64,000 bases of DNA from Chondrus crispus (taxonomy: Eukaryota > Rhodophyta > Florideophyceae > Gigartinales > Gigartinaceae), in contig NW_005179210.1 in assembly GCF_000350225.1 (NCBI RefSeq), forward strand, positions 1-64,000. Reading direction: 5' to 3'. The notes beneath the pieces were generated by a model, which saw only the letters and a program-made list of their open reading frames with translations, had not been told where the DNA came from and ran no database searches. Position numbers and translations under genes: made by a program. Shown here one piece after another: positions 20,815 through 33,290 of this stretch (positions are counted from its first letter, which is position 1; each line of letters opens with the position of its first letter).

Positions 20815-21670
20815 CCATTCCGGGACGTTTTCGAGAGTGCTGTACCGGTACGTTTTGGAGGGGTGCTGCACAGGTACGTTTTCGACGTGTTCTGTACAGG
20901 TACGTTTTCGAGGGATGCTGTACGGGTACGTTTTCGAGAGGTGCTGCACAAGTACGTTTTCGAGGGGTGCTGTACCGGTACGTTTTCGGGGGGTGCTGCA
21001 CAGGTACGATTTCGAGGGGTGCTGTACAGGTACGTTTTCGAGAGGTGCTGCACAGGTACATTTTCGAGGGGTGCTGTTCCGGTACGTTTTCGAGAGGTGC
21101 TGCACAAGTACGTTTTCGAGGGGTGCTGTACCGGTACGTTTTCGGGGGGTGCTGCACAGGTACGATTTCGAGGGGTGCTGTACAGGTACGTTTTCGAGAG
21201 GTGCTGCACAGGTACATTTTCGAGGGGTGCTGTTCCGGTACGTTTTTGAGGGGTGCTGTACAGGTACGTTTTCGAGAGGTGCTGTACCGGTACGTTTTCG
21301 AGGGGTGCCGCACAGGTCCGTTTTCGAGGATGCTGCACACGTACGTTTACGAGGGGTGCTGCACAGGTACGTTTTTGAGGGGTGCTGTTCCTGTACGTTT
21401 TGGAGATGTGCTGTACAGGTACGTTTTAGAGGGGTGCCTCCCCTCCCGCTACGTTTTCGAGGGGTGCTGTACCGGTACGTTTTCGAGAGGTGCTGCACAA
21501 GTACGTTTTCGAGGGGTGCTGTGCCGGTACGTTTTTGAGGGGTGCTGTACAGGTACGTTTTCGAGAGGTGCTGTACCGGTACGTTTTCGAGGGGTGCTGC
21601 ACAGGTCCGTTTTCGAGGATGCTGCACAGGTATGTTCTCGAGGCGTACCGTACGGGTACGTTTTCATGGG
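20815..21670 (+). repeat. 26-bp minisatellite, about 32 copies
   Basis: Consensus unit GTACGTTTTCGAGGGGTGCTGTACAG varies mainly at the last bases and at the GGGG/GAGG position. A block of six units (156 bp) is repeated almost exactly at about 20937 and 21093, with a related stretch at 21487. Because 26 is not a multiple of 3 and stops are rare in the unit, long frames appear on both strands; these are not genes. The core TACGTTTT also occurs in the neighbouring satellite monomer. Confidence 0.95.
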
Positions 21671-22681
21671 TGCTCTGCTGGTAGAAGTGAAATGTGGGAG
21701 GAGATAGTGGTCTGATGGAACGGTAGGATTTTGCGTACATGATCGATGGGATGATTTTCTTTCGTTATTTGCTTGCGGAGAAGAGATTGGTTCAAAATCT
21801 CATCACATAAGATAACTGTCATATCATGGGGATATTGCTCGCGCGACTATGCCTTTGGGCGAGAGTCGCAGTGTGTCAAGAACGATTGCAGTTCATAATT
21901 CGTAAATGGGATGCGAGAGGAGCTATAGGGAGCATGGAATTTGAGAAATCAACCTTTAAGCTCACGACTGAGATGGTGAAAATCCGGTGCATGGAAGTTT
22001 AAGAAACTATGTGTACAAGGTTATGCTACTTCTAATTTTAAAGGTACCTTAGATGACGATCTCACACCGAAAACGTACGTCCCCTTACTGGATCGAAAGA
22101 ACAAGGTCGAGAGCTTTCCTGATGGACACAATGTGCTGTTGGTATCTTCGGCAACTTCACTATCAACAAAGCTGATCATGAGACACTACAAGAGCCTGCG
22201 GGATGAACCGACCGGTTCAGATCTCATCGTATTGTAATCAATGCTCTCCTTTCTTTCTTCTACAGTTGCATCGTTTGGCAAGAAAAGGGGCTAAATTGGG
22301 TGCGGCGCGGTGGGTCGTGGAGATGTATGGCATCCACGGCAGTATCCTATACTCCTGCTTTATCATAACATAAAAATCTGGGAATAAAATTCGCATAATT
22401 TTATGTATGATAAGCCGCTCTGGGCCGCCCGTGCGTGCCAAGATAGGCATATCATAGGGCCATTGGCCATCAAGTGGCGAAAGCCATTTCGTCCAATAAG
22501 AACGCTCCGGGCCGCCGCCATCCATACTTGGATGGCTGGCATTGGGTGACGCAGGTAGTCGGACCAAAGGTGAGAGTTTTGTATGCGCACCATTGTAGAT
22601 TTAACTATTAATCAGTAATCTACACTCGACGGCGGCGCGGTATCGCGCCCAACAGTCTCAGACTGGATGACATAAAGTTGT
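21671..22681. other. Non-coding spacer before chromovirus B
   Basis: About 1 kb with no supported gene. A 109-residue minus-strand frame (22238-22567) has no recognisable domain. Two short GGGCCGCC-type segments at about 22426 and 22510 are the only repeats noticed. Confidence 0.4.
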
Positions 22682-23355
22682 TGTAGCATAACCCCCCGCC
22701 CTGGGGCTTTGTTTTAGATTATATCAACTCAGAATCGGATCGGGTACTGTAGGGCTCGATGCTCTACAGTACCACCACGTGTACCCCCAAGTACAGGGGG
22801 CGCACGTGTACACGTGTACGCGCGGGACCGAAGAGCGCACACACACGTGTACTGTCAGCCCCGATGGCTGACAGTATTACAGTGTCAACCGACCGCTACA
22901 GTACGTCGCTACAGTACATCCGTACTGTACTATTATGATATGTTATTATGTACATTAAATATGGAGCGGACCGGAGGCGGGGAAAGGGGACAAGGACGGA
23001 CTTGTCGACGACCGACCGCCGAGGGCCGACTCCCGGCTTATTCTAACCGCGCGCCTTCGCCTTCGCGAGTGTTAGACGACACCGAGCGCGGGTAGAGCAC
23101 GCGCGACGCACGCCCACGAGCCGGACCCACCTCCGCCCGTCGGTACTGGATCGTTACCCAGTACCGCACCGGGGCGTCGAGGCGTCGATCCGCTCGCGCG
23201 TGCGCGCGTCCTCCCCGATCCCGCTCTACCACGGTACCCCGGCCCGTGCTCCGGTTCCGTAGCGGGTGTCCGTCTTCCCTTGTCTTCTCCCGCTCGAAGG
23301 TCTCCGAAAGAACTGAGTATACACCCCTCTCCGTTGGGGGGGTGTTTATACTACA
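22682..23355 (+). repeat. 5' LTR of chromovirus B
   Basis: Begins TGTAGCATAAC and ends TACTACA. Contains several short palindromic ACGTGT/TACAGTAC elements and pairs with 36874-37542. Confidence 0.88.
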
Positions 23356-23356
23356 G

Positions 23357-23374
23357 TGGTCTCCCGACCTAGAA
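23357..23374 (+). promoter_or_regulatory. Primer-binding site of chromovirus B
   Basis: TGGTCTCCCGACCTAGAA lies one base inside the 5' LTR. The identical 18-mer lies three bases inside the LTR of element C, which strongly supports it as the tRNA primer site. Its complement would be a tRNA 3' end in GGGAGACCA; the tRNA was not identified. Confidence 0.75.
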
Positions 23375-23435
23375 GACCCTGGAGTCCGATCTCCGAGGAG
23401 ACTTCCGCTTCCCTCCGCGAACCGATGGCGTCGAG

Positions 23436-26400
23436 ATGAGCCAGGAGCTCGAGCCCTCGATCCGCTCAGAAGCGGCGGATCTGAGTCCGGCCGCTGTGCA
23501 GTCCCCATCCGCGCCGTCGGGCGACGGCGACGCAGGTCCTCTTGACCGCAAACCGTCGCTCGGATCCTCGGAGGAAAGAGCGGCGGCGATGTTCGAACGC
23601 ATAGCCGAATACATCGAGGAAGTCCCTACATCCCTTCGGATCGATGTATCGGACCATGTAAACACTCGATGTATGGCCGAACTCCGCTCCCTGCGTGAAG
23701 GGAGGTTCGATAGAGTGACGCAGTCCTTAGAGAATCTCCGAGCACTGATCGACGAGTTACACTCGCGGATAGTGCTCGTCGAAGACTCCCGTTTCGCCTC
23801 GCCCGGACCGTCCGGGCAAGGTCGCCCTGAGAGGCCGACCTCGGTGAGACGACCCGAGGACCGAACCTCTCCGTCCGCAGAGCAATTGGGTGCGTTCGCG
23901 CACCTCTCGGCTGAGCTCAACTCCACTCGTCGGCGTGCTCGTGACATGGAACGTACCATGGCTGAAGGGCTACCTGGTGCCCCCTCGAGAGGGCCCGGTG
24001 GTACCGTACCTCCGAGCGCCGCCGCCCCCGAAGGTTGGCTTCCGACTGGTGCCGCTACCAGTCGGACTGCAGAAGGAAGCCGTCCTCCGATAAACGCGAA
24101 CTTCGCGTCTGAGACCCAAGCCTTACCACCTATCGCCGGAAGTAGGCGGCAAGTGGACCGCTTATCGTACGCGGACGAACAGGACCGTGGAGGAGCCGCC
24201 CGCGGATCCGGAGAACCGATGTTCTCCGTCGATCCCCGCTGGGGCGGCTACCCGCCGGCGAGTTACGCCGAGCATCCAGGTCCGGTAGTCGTCCGTACGC
24301 TACCGGTTACCTCCTTCGGCACGCTGGGTCCGGCTGAACCCGGGCTCGAGCCGGTACATACGATGATCCAAGAGTTCAGCGCCGTTGCTGACTATCGTTT
24401 GTACTGCTTGGATAACACCTCGAGGCTCGTTACCTCGGGTGACGCGGGATGGATCGCGAAGTACGTCCGACGCTGTCGTGGGATCCATCCAACGATGCGC
24501 AGCTTCGACGGTACCGACCCGATCCAGCTGCTGCCGTTCTTGAAGGATATCCGAATCACCTTCAACTCGCAACACCTGCCCGAAAGTGTTGCGGTACGAG
24601 TCCTCGCGCACTTCCTCGAGCGCGAAGCGGAGCGCCTGTATACGAGTTATACGATGCGTGGCCTCCGCGCCGGCCAGCTCCATGACGAAGTGAGCTGGCC
24701 GGGGCTCGTGAATCAATTCTTGAAACGCTACCTCACGGACGACGTGTTAGGTGAAGCGTACGACGCTGTCGCTACCACGCGACAGCAATCGCATGAGACA
24801 GAAAGCACGTTTGCTGACCGACTCGAGACTGCCGCGTTCCGATGCACGGCAGTCTTCTCCGAACAGTCCCTCGCGCACTACTTCGTGCGGGGACTTGCAC
24901 CGGCAACCCGTGCCGCAGTATCCGAAACTGTGCAAAGGCTGCCAGGCAGTCAGAAGACCGATCTCCCGGCCATCCGCCGTATCGCCACGGCGGAAGGTAC
25001 AACGTACCGCGCTCGGCGCGGTTTACCTCTGCCGGATTCAAAACCGGCAGGGAGGGCTGGCAGGACTACGAAGTCCGCCGCGACAAGTTCGCCCTCCTCG
25101 ACCCTCCATATCGGGGAGGATGAGTAGCAGGCCGACCCTGTCCTCATTACGCAAGGAGCAGGGCCAGTAGGGGGTCGACCCCCCTCACCGATGTTGACCG
25201 GGACGACATCGAGTTACGCGACCGCGTTCGCGGTTACTCCAAGAGTGGCAAGGGCTACGGACCCCCGGGTCGCAGAGCTCGACATATCGAACCCAGATGC
25301 AGGAGGCGAAGCGCCTGGCGTGTCCCTCCTCACCGATGAGAAGGCGCGACACGCGGCGACCTTCGCCTCAACGGACGGCAGCGCGTACGTATGCTGGCTA
25401 TGCCGTACGTACGGGCATGCCATGTATGCGTGCCCGTTCTGTAGTGCAATACGCACCTGAAAAGGGGTGTGAAAAGAAAGGAAAATATTTGGATATGAAA
25501 AGTAGTCCGAGTTGGGGGACACACGCGTGAATAATTGCACAGTTTTAATTTTTAATTATTTTATTTTATTTAGTTAATTAGTTGGCATTAATTTTGCTGA
25601 CACTAGATTATATCTAGGATCTAGCGCCGCGAGCCACTGTAGTGGCTCCGGCGGGGCGATATATACCTTAGCCCTCTGACCACCAAGTCAGTAAAGGTAA
25701 CCTGAGTTGCCAGAGTTGAATATCGCCTTGGTCGAAGTCCGTCTTTCCCAAGACGCTCCCTTTTACCACAGATTACGTTATCCTTTGCGCTCGGGGGTTC
25801 CCTTTCCTTTTCCTTTATTTCACCTATCCTTTTCTATTTCTATCTCTATTTCTATTCCCTTATCTTTTGTTGGTGCCATCGGCTTTGGTTGCGACCGGAC
25901 CGGTGTAGGTGTCTTTGCCATCGGGCGACACGTGGGTGTAGCGCTGCTACTTGTTTACGAACACCGACGGAGGCTGTTGCAACGACGTCTCCCTCGAAGG
26001 TCCTGTTGTGTATACAGGACAGTGTTGGTTCCATCGGATACAGGTTGCGACCGTTCCGGTGTCGGTACTTTGCCATCGGGCAGTACGGAGGTGTAGCGCT
26101 GCTACGTGTTTGCTAATTCCCGACGGGCTGCGTTGCGACGACCCCGTCGAAGACCTTATCAAGGGTATAAGGTGTAACAGGCGCTTCGCCAGCATTGGAT
26201 TTACGACCCATCGGGCCCAGCTTTCTAATTACCGCCCCGAACTCGCCGAGCAACTGCCTGTACAAGACTCTACCACCATTCGTCTCGGGGCGGGCCTCTT
26301 CCTTTTGCCCCTCCTTTTTGCCCCTCCCTGTCAGGGACTTGAGCTACTGTGGGCCGCAAACCCACTTAAAGGGAAAGGGAGAATCGGACACTCCGTAGGG

Positions 26401-27097
26401 ATGTGCCGTCGGCAACTATTGTTGGTTGTTGTTTGTTGGTTGTGTTGTCGCTGGACCGTTGGACCCTGGTTCCGGCCTGACAGGCACATTGCACTACACG
26501 TTCCTGTCGCCGGAACAACGAATGTTCACGGCGTACAGGAACTACCGCTACCAGATGGAGACGCGCCCCGGTGCGCGTAATCTCCTCCGGCAGGCGGCGG
26601 GCGAGGGCCGTCCCCCGCGTCAAGATTTCCCGAACCGATCGGGTGGGGGCGCACGCTTCGCCTCCCGTGGAGGCGGGTACCGTCGTAACGAAGTCGATCG
26701 TCGGGATCGACCCGCCTACCGGCAGGCGGACACAAGGTACCACCGACAAGGAGAAAGAGGGGACCGAGACCGTTCTCGGTTACCCCAACAGGTACAAAAT
26801 GCGATAATGTACCTGCAAGACTGGGTAGAGGATCTGTACCCTCTACCCACGGAGGGTCACGAAGGAGAGGCGACTCGCTTCATCCCCCATATCCTGAGAC
26901 GACCGGACGCCACAGGTCAAGGCCCGGAAGTACCCGAGTACTTCGCCAAGGCCGCCGAGCCGCAGTGGGGGATCGTCCCGACCCACGCGGCCGGCTACCC
27001 GAAGAAGACCTGGCCGTCGATAGCCAGGAGGTTAGCTCCGATAGCACGGGTTGTTCGAAAAAAGGTTAATGACGGTTACGTACACGCGGTCGCGTGA
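23436..27097 (+). pseudogene. gag of chromovirus B, interrupted by a solo LTR
   Basis: Starts at the first ATG after the primer site. The N-terminal part is a coiled-coil-prone segment; the central part is capsid-like (DPIQLLPFLKDIRITFNSQ; LTDDVLGEAYDAV). A zinc knuckle C-x2-C-x4-H-x4-C sits at about 25388-25432. A solo LTR of a different family (25440-26498) inserted right after it, and Arg-rich gag sequence resumes beyond. Otherwise recognisable over its length. Confidence 0.7.
25440..26498 (+). repeat. Solo LTR of family D inside gag of B, TSD CGTTC
   Basis: Begins TGTAGTGCAAT and ends ATTGCACTACA, giving an 11-bp terminal inverted repeat, and is flanked by CGTTC on both sides (25435-25439 and 26499-26503). 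No internal retroelement sequence lies beside it, so it is a solo LTR left by LTR-LTR recombination. An AT-rich region and a GATATATACC motif near 25660 may be its promoter. An inverted homologous copy is at 32240-33290. Confidence 0.9.
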
Positions 27098-27540
27098 GCC
27101 GTCTTGTCCCCACGAACTAGACCCGACCCCGCGTGCTCGCCAAGGACACGGGGGGTATTGTCCGATAATACATCCCTCGCTACCTGAGGCCAGCACGGGA
27201 TCTTCTGTAATGCCGATACAGGAGGGAGCGCACGTCGAGGCCTCCGAAGGCCCGACGTTAGGGGAACAAGACACCGGGACAGCTGACGTCCCGGTGAGGC
27301 GTAACGATGGCGACGGGGGCAACGACGACCGAAAAGATTCTGTCGACCCCCGGACTCCCGCGAGCCCAGGGTCGCCGGAGAAAGGTCCGTGTCGTACGGA
27401 CTCGAATAATCCGAGGGGCGTCACTGATCCGCGGACGTCCCAAGAAAGGAGGAGAAGGACACGCAAGCGGGGCCAGCACCGAAATCGAAGGCCCCAGCGG
27501 AACGACCTCACCGATAGGGCCGCCCCGAAGGTTGTCGACG

Positions 27541-30500
27541 GCGTCATTTGCCTTATGACGTCGAAGATTGACAACGTCCTCGGCTCGATAGACACAGAAA
27601 GAAATGCATTTAAACCTTGCACGATCGCCGTTGATACGTGCTCGGGGTATAACCTTGTGAGGAAGGCCGACCTTCCTCCAGATTGGACGCGTTACGTCGT
27701 GCACGACGCACCTCTGCCACGATTAGCAGGCGCGAATAGCAACCCCCTCAAGCTTTCGGCCGTCGTCCGCCTGGCCGTGCGGTTGAGGAACACGGTGTTC
27801 CGAATTCCGTTCGTAGTCGCGGACCAGCTCGCCATGCCGGTCCTCCTCGGCACGGCCTTCATCGATACGCACATGCGATGTATCGACATCGAGGCTCAAC
27901 GGATGGAGCTGCGCCAAGGCGGCTCTGTTGCCATCGTCGACGGAAAAGGGGAGCCGACTCCCCGTACCAGGCGTAGCGGACGCCAGACGAGACGGCCCGA
28001 TGTACGAGAGGAGGCCCCGCAGGCGATCCGAATGGCCCGCTGGGTCACCATCCCCGCGAGGTCGCAAGCCCGAGTGCGCGTCACCACGGCGGGGAGGGGC
28101 CTCGTATTCATGGATCCGAAGCCGTCACTTCAACACCGACATGGAGTGAGGCTGACGAACGGCGTCGTCGAGGTACTGCCGAATCAGACCTTCGACGTCC
28201 TCGTCGCGAACTTTTCGCGACAGGAAAGGCGGCTTCCAAAGCACACCGTCGTGGGGTATGTGACGCGCAACCCCCTCGAGATCCTGACGCCATAACGTCG
28301 CGTCGCCGAGGGGGTCGCACACGCGCTACACCTGACCGACTTGACCGATCAAGTCGGGAAGGCAAGAGCTGTACGACCAAGCTCTGATGAGCTAGAGACC
28401 GTTAGGAGGGAACAGGTGGGTACGGACGATCGGCCACTTCGAGACCAACCGACGGCGGGAGGCACCGTAAGCCCCCAAAAAAAGGATCCCAAAAATCTAC
28501 CGATAGATTGGGAAAAAGAGGTGGACTTGTCATAAATCGACGATGATAAGCTCCGTGGCCACGTACTCGAGATGCTCCGTTAGCATTCGAGTCTGTGGAG
28601 CGGTGCGCTCGGATCAACTAAAATGCTGAACACAGGGGTTATCGAACCCGCGAGCACCGAGTGGGCGTCCCCGATGGTGGTCGTCCCGAAGAAAGACGGT
28701 TCTCTTCGGTTCTGCGTGGACTACCGGCGTCTCAACGCGAAGACGGCAGCGGATTCGTATCCGCTGCCCCGGATGGACGACTGCATCGACTCGTTAGGAG
28801 ATGCAGCCGTCTTTACGACGTTGGACTGCAATTCCGGTTACTGGCAGATCCCTGTCGCTCCGGAGGAGCGGGATAAGACCACGTTTACGAGGCACATGGG
28901 CACGTTTCGCCACTTGCGCATGCCGTTCGGACTAAAAGGGGCACCGGCCACCTTCTAACGTGCATTGGATATTATCCTTTCCGGAGTCCGCTGCCAAATA
29001 TGCCTCATCTATCTCGATGACGTCATAGTTTTCTCGCGTACGGACGCAGAACACGCGAAGCATCTCGAAACTGTCTTGAGCTTGGTAGGGAGTGCCGGCA
29101 TCTCCCTCAAGCTCAAGAAATGTAACTTCTTTCAACCGAAGGTACACTACCTGGGGCACGTTATCTCCCCAGGTAAGTTGAGCGTGGCCGATACGGCGGC
29201 CGACGCCTTCCCGACGTTCACGTTCCCGAGGACGCTGAAGCAGGTGCGGTCGTGCCTCGGGGCGTGTAACGTATATCGCCGCTTCGTTAAGGGCTTCTCG
29301 AAAATAGCCCGTCCGTTGACGGATATGACGCGCAAGGATTCCGATCCTGACTTATATAATCCTACCGAGGATCAACTCCAGGCGTTCGAGAACCTTAAGG
29401 AGTGCATGATCGCTTCGCCGATCCTCGCGTTGCCTCGGCATGGACGACCATACATGATCGACACCGACGCGAGCGCCTACCAACTAGGCTGCACGCTGCT
29501 CCAAGAGCACGACCAGCCAAACGATTGGCGCCCCGTTGGGTATTGGTCTTACTCGCTGAACGACAGCGAACGAAACTAAAGCGCTACCGAGCGCGAATGC
29601 TTCGCCGTAGTGTGGGCCGTCCGCACACTACGGCCGTACGTTGAAGGCACGAAGTTCACAGTCCGAACGGATCACGACGCCTTGAGGTGGGTCATGTCCC
29701 TCACCGAGAGTTCCGAAAAACTCACCCGGCGGCGGCTACGTCTGGCTGAATACGACTTCACCATTCAGTACCGCTCCGGGCGCGTGAACCAGTACCGGAC
29801 GCCCTGTCACGCCTCGTGTCGCCTAGAGTCGCCGGCGACCCTCGCCCCAGCGTCGAGGTGGATGACGATATTCCCACCTTCGACGCGGGCACGACCGTTC
29901 GAGACGTATCGAACGAGCTCGCCGGCCACGTTTGCATCGCGAGCTGCGACCACGAGGTCGAGCACATCTTCGCGACGACACGGAACCAAGCCAACTCACG
30001 AAGAAGGTCGCGCGCCCGAGCGCGCGACGAGCCGAGGGGCGACGACGAGGCCCCCGCTCTCCAAGGACCCAATTCGTTCTGGGAGGAGAATGACGAGTTC
30101 GACGCCACCGACATCGAGCGCACCGCAGACCACGAGGCTGACGCGCCCGAATCTTCGGTGGCCCCTCCGCAGGATGACCTTCCGGCTCCTCTTACGATTG
30201 AGGAGATTGCCGAAGAGCAACCCGTGGATGACTTCTGCCAAACCGGTTTGGCACGACAGTCAGAGTCCCGGGACTCCGCGTTCTTCGAGGACCACCAGGG
30301 GGTGCTCAAAGGCAGACACCCCTCCGACCCTGCTATCGTGCAGGTGGTGGTACCTCGGACGCTCCGCGCCAGGCTCCTTCGCCTGTGCCGCAACCCGGTC
30401 ATCGCAGGGCACCCGGGCCAGAACCATATGTACTACGCGCTCCGTCGCGAGTACTACTGGCCCCATCTGGCCGCAGATGTTGCCGCCACAGTGCGAGGTT

Positions 30501-31681
30501 GTCGAACCTGCCGGATGAACCGGGTCAAGCTGAGGAAACATGTCAACCGATTGAGATTGTTTCCAGCTACGAGGCTGCTCGAGAGTCTGGCCATCGGCAT
30601 CTTGGGGCCGCTCCCCGAGACGAAGTCAGGAAAACGGTTCCTGCTCGTGATCACGGACCGCTTTAGCAAGCTGACGCAAGTCGTTGCGCTTCGCAAGATA
30701 ACCGCATACACCGTCGCAGTTGCGTTCTGCGAATCGTGGGTGTTCAAGTACAGCGTCCCGCGCACGTTGCTGTCGGATAGCGGACCGCAGTTTAATGCCA
30801 AGTTCTTCCACAGCACGTGCCGTGTTCTGGGGATAACTAATATGTACACATCGGCGTACCATCCCCAGACGAACGGGCAAGTCGAGCGATACAACCGAAC
30901 GATCGCTCCGATGCTACGCAACTACGTAGGCGAGCATCAAGATGACTGGGACGTGTACGTGGGGCCGCTTACGTATGCGTATAACTCCCACGTACACCGC
31001 ACCACCAACACGACGCCGTTCGAGCTCGTGCTCAGCAGGCCACCGCCGGAGTTCTCGCTTCGACGAGCCGACGGTGACGTTCCCCCTGCCGACATGGGGA
31101 ACCAACGTGCCGAATTCCTCAAGACCTTGGATTCGACAATCCAGAGGGCCTACGGGAGCCTGCGTCGGACGCAGGCTCGCTACAAGCGCGACTTCGATAA
31201 GCGCATACGACGGATCAATTCGCGACTCCATCCGAGAGAGTACGTATAACTCAACCCCACCGACGGGGGGAAAACTTCGAACAAGCTCGCGTCCCCCGTG
31301 GTCGGACCCTACCGCGTCCTCGCGAACGACCACCGAACCATCACGATCGATCGTGATGGGGTCACTGAGCGGGTCTCCGCAGATCGCTGCGTATACGCGC
31401 CACCGCCGACGGACGCACTACGGGCGAGCACAACAACCCCAGCTGACCTCGCCGACAAGGTCAGAGAGGGGACACAGTACGCTGTCCAGCGACTACTGAA
31501 GCACCGGGATATGGAAGACGGAACTATCGAGTTCCTCATCGAGTGGGCGGATTTCGACACGCCCACCTGGACTGCGCGGACTCACGTCCCGGAGGAGTTG
31601 GTGTCTCGTTACGCCGAACGCCTCCGGAGGCGCACCGGCATGGACCTCAACTCAAACGTGAACGCGGACGTTCACGCTTGA
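27541..31681 (+). pseudogene. pol of chromovirus B: protease, RT, RNase H, integrase, chromodomain
   Basis: Protease with AVDTCSGYNLV near 27630 and MPVLLGTAFIDTHMRC near 27840; RT with RFCVDYRRLNAKT near 28710 and LIYLDDVIVFSR near 29010; RNase H with MIDTDASAYQLGC near 29455; integrase with YHPQTNGQVERYNR near 30860; a degenerate chromodomain (YAVQRLLKHRDMEDG, then FLIEWADF) at 31480-31640. Domain order is that of chromoviruses. Several breaks, consistent with LTR divergence. Confidence 0.8.
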
Positions 31682-32239
31682 GGCGCGGGCCCCCGACCGC
31701 TCCGTAAGGATCAAGGTAACCGCCTGCGGTTGGACAAAATTCCGATAAAGGGGGAAGGGACACCTGTCCTTCGATCCCCCTGACGGGGAGGGAGTCACAC
31801 GACCCCAGGAACAACATCGAACGGAGATCCTGGAAAGGAACACGCAACCGCGAAGAAGTCGCGTGACAGCAAGCAGTACGGGCTGCCTTATGACAATAGC
31901 CGCGAGAACATCAATTAACGTAGAAGGACACCGGTCCCTCGAAACCGATGATGGGGACGGCTAACTGCAAGGGGGTCCGAACCTCCGCATTACCACAGGA
32001 GCGCAGCAGCGATCTGCGTGAGCGTTCGAGCCGCCGATCGACAGCGCCGCATACGGAATAGGGTGCGAAATGTTACGCTTCTGAGGGGAGGCGAACGCAA
32101 CAGGAATGCCCGCCTCGAACGTGTGCCGGCATGGTCCAGTCGCGCCGGTTGGGCGCAGGAGTGAACGGATTGCACAAAAATAATGCGCGAAGTGCAGGGG
32201 ATAACGTACCCATGCTAGATGTACGGACCAAGGGGGGAC
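31682..32239. other. Non-coding part of chromovirus B after the chromodomain
   Basis: About 560 bp without a supported gene, between the chromodomain and the second solo LTR. Confidence 0.5.
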
Positions 32240-33290
32240 TGTAGTGCAATGTTCCTGGCAGGCCGCAAACACAGTCCGACGGTCAAACAAAAAAGACGAA
32301 AAACCACAGCAACAACAACAACTGCCGATGGCACGCGCTACGGAGCGTTCGAGACTCCCTTTCCCCTTATGTGGGCTTGCGGCCCACGGTAGCTCAACTC
32401 CGACGGGGGGGGGGGGGGGGGTGAGGAAAGATGCCCGGCCCGGGAGGAAAATGGTGGTAGAGACTTGTGAAGACTTGAGCGCTCGGCGAGTGCGGGTTGG
32501 GCTTGTCTACGAGAATGTAACCGCGGTTCGCTGGGTTGTAAGGCCAATGCTCGACGAGCGTCTTCAGCACCTTGGGTATAATTCAAGGTCTTCGACGGGG
32601 GCTTGCTCAGCACTACCCGACGGGATCGTAATTGTGTAGCAGTGCTACGACCGACGTATTGCCCGATGTCTAAAAACACACCCACCGCCGCGATCGCAAT
32701 CGCGGTAGGTGGTACCAACTCTGTCTTATACAGTAAGACCTTCGACAGAGGCGTCGTCGCAACAGCCTTCCGACGGAACTTGAAACAGTAGCAGCGCTAC
32801 ACGACGTGTTGCCCGATGGCTAAAACACCTACACCGGATCGGTCGCAACCGACTCCAGTGCAACCAACACAATTAAGGGAAAAATAGAGATAGAAGTAGA
32901 AAAGAATAGGGAAATAAAGGAAAGAGAAAAAGGGAACCCCCGAGCGCAAAGGATGACGTAGGCTTAGGTAAAAGGGAGCGTCTTGGTAGAGACGGACTTC
33001 GACCAAGGCGACATTCAACTCTGGCGACTCGGGTTACCTTTACTGAATTGGTCGTCAGAGGGCTAAGGTATATATTGCCCCGCCGGAGCCAGTACAGTAG
33101 CTCGCGGCGCTAGATCCTAGATCTAATCTAGTGTCAGCAAAATTAATGCCAACTAATTAACTAAAAATAAAACAATTAAAAATTAAAACTGTGCAATTAT
33201 TCACACGTGTGTCCCCCAACCCGGACTACTTTTCATATCCAAATATTTTCCTTTTTTTCACCCCCCTTTCCAGGCGCGTATTGCACTACA
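32240..33290 (-). repeat. Solo LTR of family D, inverted copy, TSD GGGAC
   Basis: Begins TGTAGTGCAATG and ends GTATTGCACTACA; flanked by GGGAC at 32235-32239 and 33291-33295. It is the reverse complement of the copy at 25440-26498 with moderate divergence, and contains a run of about 18 G near 32405. Its own target duplication shows it is an independent insertion and not the other end of one element. Confidence 0.9.

Noticed and set aside
20739-21707. Frames of 199-315 residues on both strands across the minisatellite
   Set aside because: All derive from a 26-bp unit that lacks stops in most frames; products are the same 26-residue repeat on either strand.
23466-23959. Minus-strand 196-residue frame over gag of B
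   Set aside because: Shadow of gag; Ser/Arg-rich without domain.
25440-33290. One element with long terminal inverted repeats spanning the two family D copies
   Set aside because: Each copy has its own complete 5-bp target duplication, so they are separate insertions.
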